This document shows positions 1 through 10,779 of a DNA stretch of 64,000 bases, piece after piece. The notes under the pieces were generated by a model. The model ran no database searches and had not been told where the DNA came from. It saw only the letters and a list, made by a program, of their open reading frames with translations. The stretch's first letter is position 1, and each line of letters opens with the position of its first letter. Source of the DNA: Tubiluchus corallicola (taxonomy: Eukaryota; Priapulida; Priapulimorpha; Priapulimorphida; Tubiluchidae); the NCBI GenBank assembly GCA_030141605.1, contig JAQGDQ010000745.1, forward strand, positions 10,001 to 74,000. The letters are read 5' to 3'. The translations under genes and the position numbers were made by a program.

Positions 1-320
1 GAAATACATTTAAAATTTCTCAGAAACATAAAATTTAAAAGACATTAAAAACCAAAAAAACAATAAAAATTAAAAAACAATTTATCATAAAAAGTACAAT
101 TTAAACAAATGTGTTTTAAGACGTTTAAAACAATCTAATCAATTTGTAGAACGTTTAGCAACAGGTAAGTTATTCCAGAGATACAGAGCTCAGACAGGTA
201 AACACTTTTTCACCATAGAATGCAGTATTGGGAATTGGATGATGTAAATTCATTTGTTCATTAGCATTAGAACGAAGAGTTAAAAGCATTAGAAGCAATT
301 CACTCCTTTCTTTGTCGCAG
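1..320. repeat. LINE-derived AT-rich sequence
   Basis: The segment at about 225-310 (GATGTAAATTCATTTGTTCA, then TTAGCATTAGAACGAAG) recurs at 745-815 and 1315-1365. On the minus strand it reads like a LINE C-terminal region (RSNANEQMNLHHPIPN). No gene is seen. Confidence 0.55.
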
Positions 321-1271
321 CTTATTTGTTTTCTCTCTCTCTCTTCTCTCTCCCCCACTCTCTCTCTCTATCTCACTCTCTCACTCCCACTCTCTCTCTC
401 TCTTCTCTCCCCCCCCACTCTCTCTCTCTCTCTCTCTCTCACTCCCACTCTCTCTCACTCCCACTCTCTCTCTCTCTTCTCTCCCCCCCCACTCTCTCTC
501 TCTCTCTCTCACTCTCACTCCCTCTCTGTCTGTCTCTCTCTCTCTTCTCTCTCCCCCCACTCTCTCTCTCTCTCACTCTCTCACTCCCTCTCTCTCTCTC
601 TCTTCTCTCTCCCCCACTCTCTCTCTCTCTTCTCTCCCCCCCACTCTCTCTCTCTCTCTCTCACTCCCACTCTCTCTCTCTCACACTCTCTCTCTCTCTA
701 TTCTCTCCCCCCCCCCACTCTCTCTCTCTCTCTGTATTAGGAATTGGCTGATGTAAATTAATTTGTTCATTAGCATTAGAAGCAATTCACTCCTTTCTTT
801 GTCGCAGCTTATTTGTTTTCTCTCTCTCTCTTCTCTCTCCCCCACTCTCTCTCTCTCTCTCTCACTCTCACTCCCTCTCTGTCTGTCTCTCTCTCTCTTC
901 TCTCTCCCCCCACTCTCTCTCTCTCTCACTCTCTCACTCCCTCTCTCTCTTCTCTCTCCCCCACTCTCTCTCTCTCTTCTCTCTCCCCCCACTCTCTCTC
1001 TCACACTCTCACTCCCACTCTCTCTCTCTCTCTCTCCTCCCCCCACTCTCTCTCTCTATCTCACTCTCTCACTCCCACTCTCTCTCTCTCTTCTCTCCCC
1101 CCCCCCCACTCTCTCTCTCTCACTCCCACTCTCTCTCTCTCACACTCTCTCTCTCTCTATTCTCTCCCCCCCACTCTCTCTCTCTATCTCACTCTCTCAC
1201 TCCCACTCTCTCCCCTCTCTCTCTCACTCCCACACTCTCTCTCTCTCACACTCTCTCTCTCTATTCTCTCC

Positions 1272-1308
<37 letters not shown>

Positions 1309-1312
1309 AGGA
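320..1312 (+). repeat. Two long (TC)n tracts with C-rich interruptions
   Basis: Tracts at about 325-733 and 817-1302 are made of CTCTCTCTC broken by CCCCCACTC and CCCACTC. They are separated by an 80-bp copy of the LINE fragment. The unit LINE fragment plus TC tract therefore looks duplicated. All open frames here are low-complexity shadows. Confidence 0.95.
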
Positions 1313-1595
1313 ATTGGCTGATGTAAATTAATTTGTTCATTAGCATTAGAACGAAGTGTTCTTACTATATTACAGCGTATTAAAAAACTATTAAAGTATG
1401 CAGGTGCCAACCAATGTAGTATTTTGTAGGTGATACAAAGAACTTTAAACTGATTTCGCAACAACGTAACTCTCTTAGAATGGGTGTAATATGATCGTAT
1501 TTTCTAGTTTTCGTAACTAGACGGGTAGCAGAGTTTTGAATTAGCTGGAGTTTGCTAATTTCATGTTTAGGGAGTCTAAAATTCTCTACCATTAC
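1313..1595 (-). mobile_element. Decayed LINE reverse-transcriptase C-terminus
   Basis: On the minus strand, with frameshifts, it reads ISKLQLIQNSATRLVTKTRK, then [31 protein letters not shown]. This is the usual end of the RT domain in CR1/L2/Jockey-like LINEs. It is broken and not coding. Confidence 0.75.
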
Positions 1596-1815
1596 AGGTT
1601 AAACAAATCAAGTCCCTATCAGCATTTAAAACAAAATTAAAATCACTAATATTAACCAGATATGAAATACCATCACACCAGTACGACAACATACACACTA
1701 ATTCAGAATTCGTATATCCACGGCCATATTAATTAAATCATAATTTTTTTCATTTTTTTGTGCATAGTTGAAAATATGTTTGATTTTATTCGTCGTTACT
1801 TTCCATTACTGCACA
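1585..1815 (+). mobile_element. LINE 3' end (C-terminal codons plus UTR), family shared with 7.1 and 46.8 kb
   Basis: Plus strand reads LPLQVKQIKSLSAFKTKLKS and then ILTRYEIPSHQYDN, the typical LINE tail motif, followed by a UTR ending near TTTAGATTGCA. It is nearly identical to 7095-7340. It faces the minus-strand LINE fragment next to it. Confidence 0.75.
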
Positions 1816-2055
1816 GTAGTTTAGATTGCAATATATATATATATATAAGTAAACTATTGCAATAATCAAGTTTGGACGTTACGAAGGTATGTATTTTACT
1901 CTTAGTTGTTTGTATAAATAACATGCAGATAAATTTCATTAATTCTATTAAATTTAATAAAGCGCAATAAAATAAATATTTGATTTTACACTGACTTATT
2001 TTACGTTTCATTTCCTTTAACATTTTCATAGAAATTATTGCCACGATTTTAAAAC

Positions 2056-2238
2056 TGCAAAATCCCTGCAAATATTGACACGTATGCACGATGACGCAGT
2101 TGCATTGATGACGTACAATCGTTGCCATGGAAACTGTTCGTCCGTTAAAACCATTATGCAAAATCCCTGCGAATATTGACACGTATGCACGATGACGCAA
2201 TTGCATTGATGACGTACAATCGTTGCCATGGAAACTTT
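2056..2238 (+). promoter_or_regulatory. Duplicated promoter block with CRE-like and RFX X-box motifs
   Basis: A segment of about 80 bp is repeated 101 bp apart. Each copy carries TGACGTA (2109-2115 and 2210-2216) followed by GTTGCCATGGAAAC (2121-2134 and 2222-2235). The latter closely matches the imperfect palindrome bound by RFX factors (X-box). The second X-box lies about 108 bp before the ATG at 2343. In animals X-boxes drive ciliary and spermiogenic genes, and CREB/CREM sites are typical of spermatid genes. That use here is inferred. Confidence 0.55.
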
Positions 2239-2342
2239 TCAACTTAGTTGTTGAAGTAACGCAAACGAGTTTATTCTCCGTCTGACGCTCGGCTGAGGAA
2301 GTTGGTGTTGGATGTCTCTCTTTTTACCAACTAAAGAGAAAC

Positions 2343-2857
2343 ATGGCTGGTAAGTAGGCACAGAGACATGTTATAGCGTCAAAAAGCAGATAAGAGGATA
2401 AACCTTCATTAAGGCAATTAATGCCTTCAGTAATAAGGAGAATTAGGAAACTGATGTTAAAACCAATTAAGGTTTTAATAAACTTTGCTTTCCAGGTGGA
2501 ATTTCTCGCCTTGAGAGACGACGTTCCCGTAGACGATCCCGTTCCCGTTCTCGCCGACGTTCTCGTTATGGAAGACGTTCTCGCCGACGTTCTCGTTATG
2601 GAAGACGTTCCCGTCGACGTTCTCGTTATGGAAGACGTTCCCGTCGACGTTCTCGTTATGGAAGACGTTCCCGTCGACGTTCTCGTTATGGAAGTCGCGA
2701 ATGGCCTGACCAGCCTTATCCTGATCCTTGGGGATCACCTCAAAGGCCATGGCCTCCAAGGCCACCACCTCCAAGGCCACGACCTCCAAGGCCTCAGCCT
2801 CCGCCTATACCTGATCCTTGGGGATACCAAAGGCAACGACCTCCAAGGCGGGGGTAG
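2343..2857 (+). CDS. Two-exon Arg/Ser-rich, Pro-rich tail protein (protamine-like or RS-domain protein)
   Basis: Exon 1 coding is 2343-2349 (ATG GCT G, then donor GTAAGT). Exon 2 is 2496-2857, after acceptor TTTCCAG, ending in TAG at 2855-2857. The join restores a Gly codon and gives 122 residues: a short MAGGISRLE leader, then about five decapeptide repeats of the type RRSRRRSRYG, encoded by a 30-bp DNA repeat around 2564-2693. A tail rich in Pro, Arg and Trp follows (WPDQPYPDPWG, PPRPPPPRPRP, IPDPWG). There is no Cys. The composition resembles sperm nuclear basic proteins (protamine-like) or an RS splicing domain. The first is favoured by the compact two-exon gene and by paired CRE-like and X-box sites just upstream. 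The reading frame has no ATG in exon 2, so simple ORF searches show only an out-of-frame acidic shadow. Gene existence is fairly well supported; function is inference. Confidence 0.62.
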
Positions 2858-2939
2858 GCCCATCTTTGCCGAAATACAAGCTCTGCAAAACTTCACGGTA
2901 TGGCAGCCTTACTGAGAATATTTGTTGAATTGGAACTGC

Positions 2940-3205
2940 AGGTTATTTATTTTGACTTACAATGATGTATGAAATTGTACCGTAATTTATTAGCATTTCC
3001 GGAGTTGCAGTCAAACACAACATTTTACTATTGTACATGAAGATACTGGTTACAAATGCACTGAGAAGACGCAAATTTGTTTTGAGGGAAAGTTTCTTGC
3101 TGGAGAGAATTGATTTATCTTTGATAAAACAATATATTGCTTGCTGTTTCATATTTTTCGTCTCATCAATTATGATGCCATTATTCAAAATTTTAAATCG
3201 CACTT
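2940..3205 (-). mobile_element. Decayed LINE reverse-transcriptase fragment
   Basis: Minus-strand frame with LKTNLRLLSAFVTSIFMYNS followed by KMLCLTATPEMLI resembles the segment after the RT domain in endonuclease-reverse transcriptase LINEs. It lies just downstream of the Arg/Ser-rich gene and may overlap its 3' UTR. Confidence 0.5.
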
Positions 3206-3776
3206 AGAGCACCTTACTAACACATGATTTTTTTCTTTTTCAGAAATATTATTGAAAATTCTCCCTAGCAAAATTGAAATGACAAATTTACAAGCAGAAG
3301 GGAAAAAGTTTCTGCCACAAAAAGTTTTCGATCTTCATCATTACTGTAACGTCAGATGAGCTTAGCTTCAGTGGAAAATCAACCTTTCATACTTGTACGA
3401 AATTGTTAAATGTTTTTTAAAAAAAATAATAAAGTTTTGGCTTAAAGCATTTTTTGGTTTTATTGTATTGCGATTATGTGAAAAATCTGTGAAATTGTAT
3501 CATAATTATTACAAATGTTGTGATAATTTTTGCAACCAGTGTCGTCATAGTTATTTTATGCAGAAAATTAAAGCCATCTAATGAATGTAATACGGAGTCT
3601 GAACTGGACATCAGCATGATTTACACGCCCTATGTGGAGGCTGCAAGCCATTATCCGTGCACTCCATCAAATGCAGGGATTACTATGGCGTCAGTTGTGA
3701 GGTAATTATTCAAATATGAGGAACAACTGCTAACTTTTATAGACAAGTAAATGTATATTTTAGAGAGTAAATTTAT

Positions 3777-4074
3777 GACACCACCACCACCGCCACCACC
3801 GCTGCTGCTGCTGCCTCTGCATTGCTACTACTACTACTACTACAAACACCACCACCAACACCAACACCACCACCACTACTACTACTACTACCACTACTGC
3901 TGCTGCTGCTGCTACTGCTACTGCTGCTACTACTATTACTACTACTACTACTACTATTACTACTACTACTACTATTACTAGTACTACTACTACTACTACT
4001 ACTACTACTACAAACACCACCACCACCACCACCACCACTACTACTACTACCACTACTACTAGTGCTACTACTGC

Positions 4075-4105
<31 letters not shown>

Positions 4106-4115
4106 ACTACTACTA

Positions 4116-4147
<32 letters not shown>

Positions 4148-4234
4148 TTTGCTGCTGCTGCTGCTGCTGCTGCTACTACTACTATTACTACTACTACTGC
4201 TACTACTGTACTGCTACTACTACTGCTGCTGCTG

Positions 4235-4266
<32 letters not shown>

Positions 4267-4300
4267 GCTATGGCTGCTACTACTACTGCTACTAAATCCA
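3777..4300 (+). repeat. Triplet microsatellite (CTA/CTG/CAC)n
   Basis: About 520 bp of interleaved CTA, CTG and CAC triplets. It reads as poly-L, poly-Y or poly-V in the different frames, none of them coding. Confidence 0.97.
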
Positions 4301-4308
4301 CGATTAAA

Positions 4309-4495
4309 AGGGGCTGCATGGTCTAGCGGTTATAGCACAGGATTTGCAATGCAAAGGTACCCCGTATTGACTTTTTGCGACTTACGTCAGCCCCAAGTTT
4401 TGCCTCAGCTGTTTTATGCATAATACGTCGTTAGAGACTGTTTGTGTGAAGAAGCAGCACAAATTAGAAATGATGATGATGATAAGATCAAACAG
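4309..4495 (+). mobile_element. tRNA-derived SINE with (GAT)n tail
   Basis: The head GGGGCTGCATGGTCTAGCGG carries a good Pol III box A (TGGTCTAGCGG). An anticodon-arm-like GGATTTGCAATGC follows, then a degenerate box B and an unrelated body. It ends in GATGATGATGAT. It is not a working tRNA, because box B and the acceptor stem are lost. Confidence 0.6.
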
Positions 4496-4619
4496 AGAAA
4501 ATGTAATTAGCCCAGAGAAGGTAAGTAAACAAGGATGTTATGAGCTTTCTGCTATCCACAAGACATTTATTATAATAAGATAAATGTCAGGGAGATAGTG
4601 AAGAGCCAGTAAACTCAGC

Positions 4620-4892
4620 AGAGGGCTAACAACTTCTACTTCTATTTGTGCTCTACTAAGCGGAGTAGCTGCATCAGCAACCAACGGCTAGAGGGAGGAG
4701 GAGTGGAACCCCGAAGGACCAGTACAGCATGCTCACTGTGACTCCTGCAGCCAACCTGGTGCTAAACGTATCGCTCCGCTTTCCTTTGGACTATACCAGG
4801 GAGGAAGAGAGGGGGTTCCTGATGTCTGGGCAACTCAGGATCCCCCCATACACCTTGCCCAGGCGTGCGCCCTGGAATGGCCAAAGTAAAAG
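4620..4892 (+). repeat. Second copy of the 5S-linked repeat body, without 5S
   Basis: Shares the ordered blocks CCAACGGCTAGAGGG, GTGGAACCCCGAAGGACC, GCCAACCTGGTGCTAAACG and CAGGGAGGAAGAGAGGGGG with the minus strand of 12780-13060, then diverges after GCGTGCGCCCTGGAATGGCC. The 61-codon frame in it is not conserved between the copies. Confidence 0.65.
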
Positions 4893-4911
4893 AAGGAAAA
4901 GGTTATTGTCA

Positions 4912-5530
4912 TGATGAATGGTAAGGTGAAAGGTCATGATTACAATGAACAGAGAGGTGAAAGGTCATGATTACAATGAACAGAAGGGTTAAAGGTCATG
5001 ATTACAATGAACAGAAGGGTTAAAGGTCATGATTTCAATGAACAGAAGAGTTAAAGGTCATGATTTCAATGAATAGAAGGGTTAACGGTCATGATTACAA
5101 TGAACAGAAGGGTTAAAGGTCATGATTACAATGAACAGAAGGGTAAAAGGTCATGATTTCAATGAACAGAAAGGTGAAAGGTCATGATTACAATGAACAG
5201 AGAGGTGAAAGGTCATGATTACAATGAACAGAGAGGTGAAAGGTCATGATTACAATGAACAGAAGGGTTAAAGGTCATGATTACAACGAACAGAAGAGTT
5301 AACGGTCATGATTACAACGAACAGAAGAGTTAACGGTCATGATTACAACGAACAGAAGAGTTAACGGTCATGATTACAACGAACAGAAGAGTTAACGGTC
5401 ATGATTACAATGAACAGAAGAGTTAACGGATTACAACGAACAGAAGAGTTAACGGTCATGATTACAACGAACAGAAGAGTTAACGGTCATGATACCAGTG
5501 AACAGAGAGGTGAAATGTGACCATCACTAT
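4912..5530 (+). repeat. 31-bp minisatellite A (AAAGGTCATGATTACAATGA-type)
   Basis: About 20 head-to-tail 31-bp units that differ at a few sites. Most keep AAAGGTCATGATT; a later block has AACGGTCATGATT instead. Confidence 0.95.
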
Positions 5531-6190
5531 GAACAGAAAGGTGCGAGGTCATAAATGTCGTGATAACAGGTCAAAGGTCACAATCACCAATATAAAAAGT
5601 CAGTCGCTATAACAATGAAAGGTAAGGTGAAAGGTCATAATTGCCATGTACAAAAAGGTGAAAGTTGACTATCACAATGAACGAAAAAGGGAAAGATTGC
5701 GATTACAATGAACAGAAAGATGAAAGGTCACTGTCACCACGAACAGAAAGGTGAAAGGTCACTGTCACCACGAACAGAAAGATGAAAGGTCACTGTCACC
5801 ACGAACAGAAAGGTGAAAGGTCACTGTCACCATGAACAGAAAGATGAAAGGTCACTGTCACCACGAACAGAAAGGTGAAAGGTCACTGTCACCACGAACA
5901 GAAAGATGAAAGGTCACTGTCACCACGAACAGAAAGGTGAAAGGTCACTGTCACCACGAACAGAAAGATGAAAGGTCACTGTCACCACGAACAGAAAGGT
6001 GAAAGGTCACTGTCACCATGAACAGAAAGATGAAAGGTCACTGTCACCACGAACAGAAAGGTGAAAGGTCACTGTCACCATGAACAGAAATGTGCGAGAT
6101 CACAAATGTCATGATAAGAGGTCAAAGGTCACAATAACCAATATAAAAAAGTCAGTCGCTATGACGAAAGATCGAGGTCACAATCATCGT
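5530..6190 (+). repeat. 31-bp minisatellite B (AAAGGTCACTGTCACCACGA-type) with 62-bp higher order
   Basis: Related to array A through degenerate units at 5520-5700. From about 5700 the units alternate between AGAAAGGTG and AGAAAGATG endings, giving a 62-bp higher-order period. The 6080-6388 open frame starts in it and is not convincing. Confidence 0.93.
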
Positions 6191-6479
6191 ATGTCATCTA
6201 TCGGTCTGATTGCCTTGAGGGGTGCCTGGAGAGAGGAAAGTTATCCAGAACATAATATGAGAGCAGTTTCTGGACGTCACAAGCCGAGGATGGAAAATGC
6301 CTCCCTTCCTGTAAATCCTTGTCTGGAATTTTCAGCACTACCTACAGCTATAGAAGATCTTCAAACCAGATTTTGCCATTTCAGATAAAGATGACAAATC
6401 TGTCCTTAATTCTACAGAAAAACCGGCAGCATTAGCAGAAGAAGATCAAATGCACATCTGCTATCTGCGCCAAATTTCA

Positions 6480-6790
6480 CACATCAACTGCTTTAATATT
6501 TTGCCCTGGTTCTTTTACTGATGAGATAAGCAAAAGTAGGGAAACATAAGGAGAAACGAAAAGGATGAACTTCCCCTGGGATGACCAACTGCTCTAATAT
6601 TTTGCCCTGGTTCTATTAGTAATGAGATGAGCAAAAGTAGGGAAGCACAGGGAGAAGAGAAAAGGATGAACTTCCTCTGGGATGACCAACTGCTCTAATA
6701 TTTTGCCTTGGTTCTTTTACTAATGAGACGAGCAAAATTAGGGAAGTACAAAGAGAAAATGATGAACCTCCCCTGGGATGACATTAAGCA
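6480..6790 (+). repeat. Three tandem copies of a ~113-bp unit
   Basis: CTCTAATATTTTGCCCTGGT, then TACTAATGAGATGAGCAAAA, then GGATGAACTTCC repeats three times with point changes. No coding potential is evident. Confidence 0.85.
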
Positions 6791-6829
6791 TCTTTTACTG
6801 GTTGTCTCTGTACAGCTTAGTGTGATATG

Positions 6830-7345
6830 ATCTTTACCCTGGATATTTGTCCTAATTAGTTTTTTATTGCTTGTTCTGCAATTAATGACAGGATTTGGAA
6901 AAAAAGGTAAATCTGTTATTCTGGAATGGTTTGCTGATGTTGTTAATGTATTTAAATATAAAAAGCAGAGTAAAATATTCTTTGTGCGCCCAATCATTGA
7001 AGCAACAATGATCAACATTCAATCTAAAACAAATTAGGACAAATACCCACTATGGAACGAACTCTGTAATCAAATAAGCAATTCTACTTTGGAATTGTCT
7101 ACCATTACAGGTTAAACAAATCAAGTCCCTATCAGCATTTAAAACAAAATTTAAATCACTAATATTAACCAGATATGAAATACCATCACACCAGTACGAC
7201 AACAAACACACTAATTCAGAATTCATATATCCACGGCCATATTAATTAAATCATAATTTTTTTCATTCTTTGTGCATAGTTGTAAATATGTTTGATTTTA
7301 TTCGTCGTTACTTTCCATTACTGCACAGTAGTTTAGATTGCACTG
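6830..7345 (+). mobile_element. LINE 3' end with AT-rich tail
   Basis: Reads toward LPLQVKQIKSLSAFKTKFKS and ILTRYEIPSHQYDN, preceded by a degenerate LWNEL-like segment. The UTR runs to GGCAAATAAAGATTATTATA near 7440, then AT-rich repeats to 7512. Confidence 0.7.
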
Positions 7346-7555
7346 ACACATTTGCCTTTAGCAGTGTAAGTTTTTATTAACTAACACTGATTGATCATCT
7401 CTGTAAAGTTTTTATCAGTGATTATCAATGTATTTTAATGGCAAATAAAGATTATTATATATTCTTTATTATTATTAAGATTAAGATTATTAAGATATAT
7501 ATATATATAAACACACATTCCTACCCATATCAAGACATAGGAACGACCTGGACAT

Positions 7556-8111
7556 TTAAAGGAAAACCAGACGATTGTTTAGACTCAATCTCATTTTAAT
7601 TAACTGTCCAAAATGTAGATTTTCTTGCTTATAAAAGTTAACAATTGTTTCTTATATTTGAATAATTAGCTTAGACAGTTAATTAACGGCAACAGAACAC
7701 AGCTATTGCTTACGTCAGAAACTAACCGCAGTTTGTGCAATGGCAGGCGTCTTCCCTTGCGCGTCAAACACGTTTGCGTAAGTGTTACAGTACTGCGTAA
7801 ATGCATGATGTCACGAGAAATGGGCTTTACGTCATAGGACGTCAGAAACTAACACTGCAGTCCATGATCATAGTTATCACGGTACCACCTTCTATTTGTC
7901 GGCCACGCGAATGTGACAAAAAGGCGCCGCTGCCAATCTTAGTAGATTCACTGAGCCGCGCGTAGCTTTGAAAGTTTAACAAAATTTGAGTATCCGAGGT
8001 AATTATTATTTAATCTAAGCTTTGATTTAAAAATGCTGTTGTAGTTTTCAATATTTTAGAGCAAACTTTATTCTGAACTCATGTTTACACAATCATCTCG
8101 TTTTCCTTTAG
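7556..8111 (+). mobile_element. TTAA-flanked MITE, family C copy 1
   Basis: Begins TTAAAGGAAAACCAGACGAT and ends ATCTCGTTTTCCTTTAG, so the ends are inverted repeats beside TTAA (the right one mutated to TTAG). It shares its whole length with 11313-11876. It contains no coding frame. The TTAA target suggests piggyBac-type mobilisation, but this is inferred. Confidence 0.75.
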
Positions 8112-8199
8112 GTACCAGCCATTATTATTTTGCAAGTAAAAATTTACATTCATGATGTTAGTTTTTTGCTCTTACATGTGCTTTGCTAGAGAGATGAAC

Positions 8200-8990
8200 A
8201 CTGCACCTTCATCTTGAAAATGTGTTGCACGAAAAACAGGCGCTGTACGTTTAGTTTAATTCAGTTTAGTTTATTCCATTTGCCATAACAGAATAACGCA
8301 TAAATATGGTGAAAATGCAAAATACCAAATTAAAAGCAACAAGCAGGTAATTAAGAAAGTTGATTAATGGATAATTGGGGTTGTTCAAAAAGAAAACTTC
8401 TGAAGGTCAGCCCCAATAAGGCAAATAGAAAGGAAGGGATAGATGCAAGAATAAAACGTGGGAAGAAAAGGAGTAGGAAAAGTGAAAGGATATGAAAATA
8501 TGAAAGTGAGAGAAAAAAATTGAAACATAAAAAATTAGATTCAAGTGAACAAATTTTTACGTTTTTATTCGTTTTTTTACGTTTTTTATTTACATAACAG
8601 TTCAGTTGTGACATAGCGCACACTTGTAGTGAAATCGTGTGCTGGCACAGCAGTAAGCTTGAATTTGAATGTTTAAATTTCAAATTGCAGAGACCGTGTG
8701 AATAATAGTCAGTGCTATACAGTAGTGCTGTACTTCAATAAACACGTGTATTGCACTTGTGGCGTGTTTACGCTGTTTCAAAAATCACGTTCACTTCTGA
8801 CGTCATCGCCAGCTGTGCTCTCCAGCCAGCATTTAAGTCAATATTTAATTATCAGAGACACTTTGACATTATCAAAAATGTTAAAGTGTATGTGTTTCAT
8901 TACACTTCAAAATAGAACAGGACATGAAAAACTGACTTGTTTTCCTTTAAATGTATTTCTCGAGCAAATCGACACATGCTGATTTCCATC
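8200..8990 (+). repeat. Dispersed non-coding repeat, related to 25.0 and 51.0 kb
   Basis: Blocks such as GTGTTGCACGAAAAACAGGC, TTGAATTTGAATG, GTACTTCAATAAACACGTGT and the ATTATCAGAGAC end recur, diverged, at 51040-51530 and partly at 25010-25160. The 94-codon open frame at 8698 is not conserved. Confidence 0.4.
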
Positions 8991-9019
8991 ACACACTGGC
9001 ATGGTCACTTATTATAGCA

Positions 9020-9504
9020 CAGGGGTGTGCAAATTATCCATTAAACTTTCCCGCAATTCCTGCGGGCCACAGGCAGTTTGATCAAGGAGCCAAGTATAGA
9101 AAGGCCTAATAACGATTTTTTTGCATCCGACCTGCGTACATCATTACTACTACACTCGAGAAACTATTTTAGAAGTTATTAAAATTTATATTACAAACCA
9201 TATATTTCTACTTTCAGGACAGATAGTGGTAATTTCATTACAATGCATATTAGTAATGTGTATCACACAGTCTGTGTAGTACAGTGACATTAAGCTACAA
9301 CCGTCTTGTAAGGCTTAATGGCATCCGATCTAGTAGAAAAAACTACCCGCACTATCTTTGGGATCGTGGCACGGACTTCAGCTGGATACACTCAATTAAT
9401 CGCCAGGGCCGCACTTTCATTAGGTTGACAAATCTCTTCGCGGGCCGCACAAATTCTCTCGGCGGGCCGAAAGTGGCCCGCGGGCCGCAGTTTGCACACC
9501 CTTG
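9020..9504 (+). mobile_element. hAT-type MITE, family A copy 1
   Basis: Ends are CAGGGGTGTGCAAATTATC and TTTGCACACCCTTG. Flanked by 8-bp near-duplications TTATAGCA / TTATAGAT. The GC-rich interior repeats GCGGGCCGCA-type words. No transposase frame. Confidence 0.85.
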
Positions 9505-9568
9505 TTATAGATGAATGTGGCTGGCATAGACCTAAAGCCTCTTCACTGCTTCATTGTACAGTTGCTAT

Positions 9569-9852
9569 AGGTCAAAGGTTAAGTGTACCACAGCAACACA
9601 TATTAACTAAAACCATCATGTGACATGTGGGTAAAGCAAAGCAATCTGCCACATCAGTTGTTTTACATGGATTAAACTTAATTGTGCTTTAGTCTGTGAT
9701 TTACTATCAGAATCTTGCTTGGGAGCAAGAAAAAATGAACTAGGTCAGATTCTAGTTACCTGTTAAAAGTGTTACTATTACAATAAGCATGGGCTGCGAG
9801 GCGTTCTCAAGTGTACACAAATGCGTCGTCTGGTACACTTAACCTTTGACCT
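9569..9852 (+). mobile_element. MITE family D copy 1, 22-bp perfect TIRs
   Basis: The ends AGGTCAAAGGTTAAGTGTAC... and ...GTACACTTAACCTTTGACCT are perfect 22-bp inverted repeats. 284 bp, non-coding. It contains one copy of the segment that is expanded in copy 3. Confidence 0.9.
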
Positions 9853-10779
9853 TTTCACAATCATCATCAATCGCTGGAAGTGTGAAAAGGCGTACTATCA
9901 TAATAGTTTTGGCACGGATATAAACCAATGTGCCATGGTGATTTTCATTTGCTAATTGGGTATTAATCATCCACCAATAAGACAGAAAAACAGTAATGAG
10001 ACTTCTGGAGTTACCATCCATTTAATAACCAGAACTAGTATCGCTTCATTTCAGTCGTAGATATGTGCTCTAACTACACAGCTGTTTTGCTTTATTTTTC
10101 AAGTTAATCATGTGAAATGTACTTAGCAACGGAGATTCCATTTTAACGAATCTGTACCTATAACAGTACAGAGCGTATGAGACTAGCAGCTAGTGCCCTC
10201 TATTGGCAAGTAAAGCAAACAAAGTCTGTAGCAAAATCTGCAACTAAAACAAATCAAGTTGCTGCTCAGGCAAAATGTCAGACAGAAAAATGCGTAAATC
10301 ACAAGAAAACCCTCCACTTATATAAAGCTTAAAAAATTCGTCTTAAAATATTATACGACTTATATATATATAGTTTTGGTATTTTGGTAATATTGTTTAG
10401 CATGATAGTTTTGGTAATATTGTTTAGCATAATTATTGATGTGAGGTAGTCTAAGTGGACTTAAAATATCAGTTACCTTGTTTCATGCATAATATAAAAT
10501 ACCCAACTATCAAGGATACATGATACCTAATTGTCTCAAAAATGCCTAAGTACTGGCCGCTCCTATGCAAAAGTATATAAAACTGTCTGCAATTGACTCA
10601 AATAACTCCGCACAATTGATTCTATATTTTTACACATAGAGATGTACATGTGGTTACACTGATGTACGTGATGTAAACAAAGTGACGGCCTGCCAACTAG
10701 CGGTCAGCTTGTGAAATAATGTACTGGGTCCGTAAAAATTTTCTCAACGAATTTACACGATTTACAAAAATGGCACTAC

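Noticed and set aside
312-1326. Long open frames of Ser/Leu/His in the TC tracts (also 14575-15333)
   Set aside because: Pure low-complexity CT repeat translation, open in several frames and both strands; no gene signals.
2421-2915. Plus-strand acidic frame with VPVDVLVMED repeats and the minus-strand NVFHNENVDG frame
   Set aside because: Shadow frames of the 30-bp coding repeat of the Arg/Ser-rich gene, whose frame has the splice signals and composition of a real protein.
6480-6790. Possible CDK20 exon on the minus strand (CAG|GGCAAAATATTAGAGCAGTTG, reading GKILEQL)
   Set aside because: Resembles G-x-N-D-I-E-Q-L only loosely, lacks the Asn-Asp, and the sequence after it does not continue like a CDK20 C-lobe; it is a threefold tandem repeat.
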